Source: Coxiellaceae bacterium UBA1530
GTDB taxonomy: Bacteria; Pseudomonadota; Gammaproteobacteria; Coxiellales; Coxiellaceae
Assembly (NCBI GenBank): GCA_002323325.1
Contig: DCQA01000026.1
Coordinates: 8,831 to 72,830 of the forward strand
Length of the DNA: 64,000 nucleotides
Direction of reading: 5' to 3'
Shown one piece after another: positions 62,284 to 64,000 of the stretch. Within the stretch, counting starts at the first letter, position 1; each line of letters starts with the position of its first letter. The translations under genes were made by a program, and so were the position numbers. The notes under the pieces were generated by a model. That model saw only the letters and a program-made list of their open reading frames with translations, was not told the origin of the DNA and ran no database searches.

Positions 62284-63517
62284 AACACAAAAAATCGAAT
62301 TATTAAACGAGCTTTCTTTGAAGCAGAAATGTTTATCGGACAATTGTAGGGAAAAAAATATCCTTAAGAATCCATTTTCTGCATACACCTGTCCACAGAT
62401 TGCAGAGAAAGAATATGAAGTTCTCTTTAAAAACAATCCTCAACTCATAGGACTTTCCTCGGATTTGCCGAAAAAGAATAGTTTCTTTACAACCGATTAT
62501 TTAAATATACCACTGCTCCTTACACGTGACGAAAATAATAAATTTCATGCTTTTGTTAATGCCTGTCGTCATCGAGGGGCACGAATAGAATCGGATTCTA
62601 GGGGAGTAAAAGAATGCTTCACCTGTCCATATCATTGCTGGCGATATTCAAATAATGGAGATTTGCTCTCATATCCTGATAAAAAAAAATTTGGTGAAAT
62701 AGAGACTAAGGAAATCAATCTTCACGAAATTTCCTCAGAAGAAAAATATGGAATGTTATGGGTTAATTTTTCAAAAACAAAATCAGAGATCATTGTTGAT
62801 GATATTTTATCCGGCTTTAAGGATGAGATCGACACCTGGCGTTTGCAGGATTATGATTATGCTGATGGCTTTGTGATTCGCAAGAATTGTAACTGGAAGC
62901 TTATCATGGATACTTTCGGAGAATCCTACCATATTCCTAGGCTTCATAAACATACCCTTGGGCATCTATCAATTGATTTATCTTTATTCGAAGTTGATTC
63001 AAATAACTCTCGATGGGTTTTTGCAAAAAGTGCTATCATTAACTTTAATACTATAATTAATGAAAGTAACTGGGACTTTTTTGACATGGCCTCAGTCTTC
63101 TATTTTTTATTTCCGAATATCCAGCTAGGATTTTTTAAAAATTTTATTGGCCTATTTGTCGTCACTCCAGACATCGGATCCATCTCAAAATCAACCATTC
63201 ATGTTTCTATTTATAGACCAAAAACGATACCTCAAGATTGCAACGCTATTGTTAAAAATACGAATATAAAATATAAAGACTATTTTATTCGCGAAGAAAC
63301 ACAGAGTAATCCAGACTGTTTGGATTCAATTAGATATTCTATACAAGAAATTTTTGAGAAAGAGGACTGCTTAATGGCTACGAGAATACAAGAATCTGCT
63401 TATACTAACTTTTTTCCGTTTCAAATCCTTGGCCATAACGAGTTATTGCTCCAGCATTTTCATAATACAATCCGACGTCACCTAGAGCTTCCTCCGCTAG
63501 ATTCTTACAAACACTGA
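62276..63517 (+). CDS. Rieske non-haem iron oxygenase, alpha subunit
   Basis: A 413-residue oxygenase starting with GTG (AAAGGA about 9 bases upstream). The Rieske cluster ligands are CRH, 17 residues, then CPYH (about residues 99-121). The mononuclear iron site is DTFGESYHIPRLHKH (about 211-225), and the C-terminal FEKEDCLMATRIQES matches the family's conserved acidic stretch. It resembles the choline/carnitine monooxygenase-like branch more than classical biphenyl dioxygenases, though by eye only. A reductase partner is not in the window. Convergent with nothing nearby; about 310 bases to the repeat. Confidence 0.9.
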   Translation: MNKTQKIELLNELSLKQKCLSDNCREKNILKNPFSAYTCPQIAEKEYEVLFKNNPQLIGLSSDLPKKNSFFTTDYLNIPLLLTRDENNKFHAFVNACRHRGARIESDSRGVKECFTCPYHCWRYSNNGDLLSYPDKKKFGEIETKEINLHEISSEEKYGMLWVNFSKTKSEIIVDDILSGFKDEIDTWRLQDYDYADGFVIRKNCNWKLIMDTFGESYHIPRLHKHTLGHLSIDLSLFEVDSNNSRWVFAKSAIINFNTIINESNWDFFDMASVFYFLFPNIQLGFFKNFIGLFVVTPDIGSISKSTIHVSIYRPKTIPQDCNAIVKNTNIKYKDYFIREETQSNPDCLDSIRYSIQEIFEKEDCLMATRIQESAYTNFFPFQILGHNELLLQHFHNTIRRHLELPPLDSYKH

Positions 63518-63827
63518 TAAGAATAATATAGATTTTTCAGTTTTTTAATATTTCCAAATTTTAGATATTGTTTTAATAAAGTATTATTTCCTCACATATA
63601 TTTACAGAACTTTTTCAAACTGACTCTTATAATATAAGATCATAATAGCATGTCTTGAGTTTTATAATATAAGGTTCGCAGTTCTCAATTTGTTATAGAG
63701 GCGAAAATTATACGAAATTGAAAGTGAAATATTTCATTACATCTCTAAATAATTACATGAATCGAATACTTATATCATTATTATCAAAAGTTATGTAGGA
63801 AAATTCACTACTCGTTCACTCTCTCAT
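63518..63827. other. AT-rich right flank of the cassette
   Basis: These 310 bases have no coding frame with support and no integrase or insertion-sequence signature. Short T-runs after the Rieske stop could weakly end transcription. The base composition changes back to that of the prp region at about 63810. Confidence 0.45.
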
Positions 63828-63880
63828 CGACGACGCGAAGAGGGTATTCCATACCTACTTCAAAAATTCAAAGATAATGC
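63828..63880 (+). repeat. Direct repeat, copy 2
   Basis: Identical over 53 bases to 57620-57672 in prpD. The four bases TCAT precede the CGA-run in both copies, but this copy has one CGA fewer. Upstream of it the sequence is unrelated to prpD apart from a possible GTTCA match. Confidence 0.85.
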
Positions 63881-64000
63881 ATTAACCCAGTTGACACAGG
63901 CTACCGCATGTCGGATAGAGGCCATTTGTTTAAACCAAGATCAGTTGTTTGATATGCCGGTAAATGATTGGATAGAGTGTAACCGTCACAGCAACTACAC
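63828..64000 (+). pseudogene. Remnant of a PrpD C-terminus
   Basis: Read in the frame of prpD, the repeat codes for RRREEGIPYLLQKFKDNA and continues TQLTQATACRIEAIC, then LFDMPVNDWIECNRHSNYT to the window end without a stop. The part after the repeat shares about a third of its residues with the tail of the intact prpD (for example TQ, E, C, L, V and WI at matching places), so it is a homologous but different C-terminus. There is no start codon or upstream domain, so it cannot make PrpD. It is probably the tail of the original gene, displaced by the cassette. Confidence 0.75.

Noticed and set aside
58290..63517. A D-cycloserine-type cluster
   Set aside because: Only the ATP-grasp and MetX-like families are shared. 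The arginase-like, haem, epimerase-like and cysteine-synthase-like genes of that pathway are missing.
57785..63827. Insertion sequence or prophage at the prpD 3' end
   Set aside because: No transposase, integrase or phage gene and no terminal inverted repeats are visible between the direct repeats. The 53-bp repeat is too long to be a target-site duplication.
1..64000. CRISPR arrays, rRNA and tRNA genes
   Set aside because: I found no regularly spaced repeats and no cloverleaf-like or rRNA-like stretches by eye. A tRNA scan would be decisive.

Overview
The window looks like chromosome from a moderately AT-rich gammaproteobacterium. The block miaB-ybeZ-ybeY-ybeX-lnt, the cytochrome bo3 oxidase operon, fadE/fadI/fadJ-type beta-oxidation genes and prpBCD all fit that group. 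Between these core genes lie lineage-specific proteins of a kind common in host-associated Legionellales-like bacteria: degenerate ankyrin repeats, a eukaryotic-like protein kinase, a protein with an IQ-like motif, a secreted phospholipase D-fold protein and many small one-span membrane proteins. Several genes are broken (mscS, an unknown gene at 13.5-14.0 kb, probably the kinase 3' end and a small secreted protein), as expected in a decaying or host-adapted genome. The placement is inference; no rRNA or tRNA gene was recognised.

Layout. 0-4 kb: end of a TonB-dependent receptor with its own TonB, two unknown proteins and a HIT protein. 3.8-7.8 kb: ppa, a short-form putA and a small lipoprotein. 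7.9-12.2 kb: cyoABCD plus a small membrane protein, running into a nonsense-mutated mscS. 13.5-14.0 kb: a gene wreck. 14.1-19.2 kb (minus strand): miaB-phoH-ybeY-corC-lnt. 19.4-27.4 kb: M17 aminopeptidase and a fatty-acid beta-oxidation operon. 27.4-40.2 kb: an MFS transporter and a mosaic of envelope and effector-like genes. 40.3-44.9 kb: three consecutive photolyase/cryptochrome genes and a DUF2256 protein. 45-54 kb: unknown membrane proteins, one wrecked region and a flavin/repair run (amine-oxidase-like protein, Cho nuclease, PdxH, FAD monooxygenase). 54.3-57.8 kb: prpBCD, the methylcitrate pathway for propionyl-CoA.

The most unusual part is 57.6-63.9 kb. A 53-bp perfect direct repeat lies inside the 3' part of prpD and again 6.2 kb downstream. 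There it is followed by a second, divergent PrpD C-terminus. Between the copies sits a visibly more AT-rich cassette. It holds a minus-strand operon of SET-domain protein, 2OG-Fe(II)-oxygenase-like protein, MetX-like acyltransferase and ATP-grasp ligase, with a divergent short ORF and a Rieske oxygenase. This looks like an acquired small-molecule biosynthesis cassette that entered at the prpD 3' end and replaced the gene's tail. The product cannot be read from the sequence. No integrase is visible in the cassette.

How the genes fit together: energy and carbon genes (bo3 oxidase, proline catabolism, beta-oxidation, methylcitrate cycle) suggest growth on amino acids and lipids. Odd-chain fatty acids or branched amino acids would feed propionyl-CoA to prpBCD. 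The photolyase run and Cho suggest real exposure to light or UV damage outside any host.
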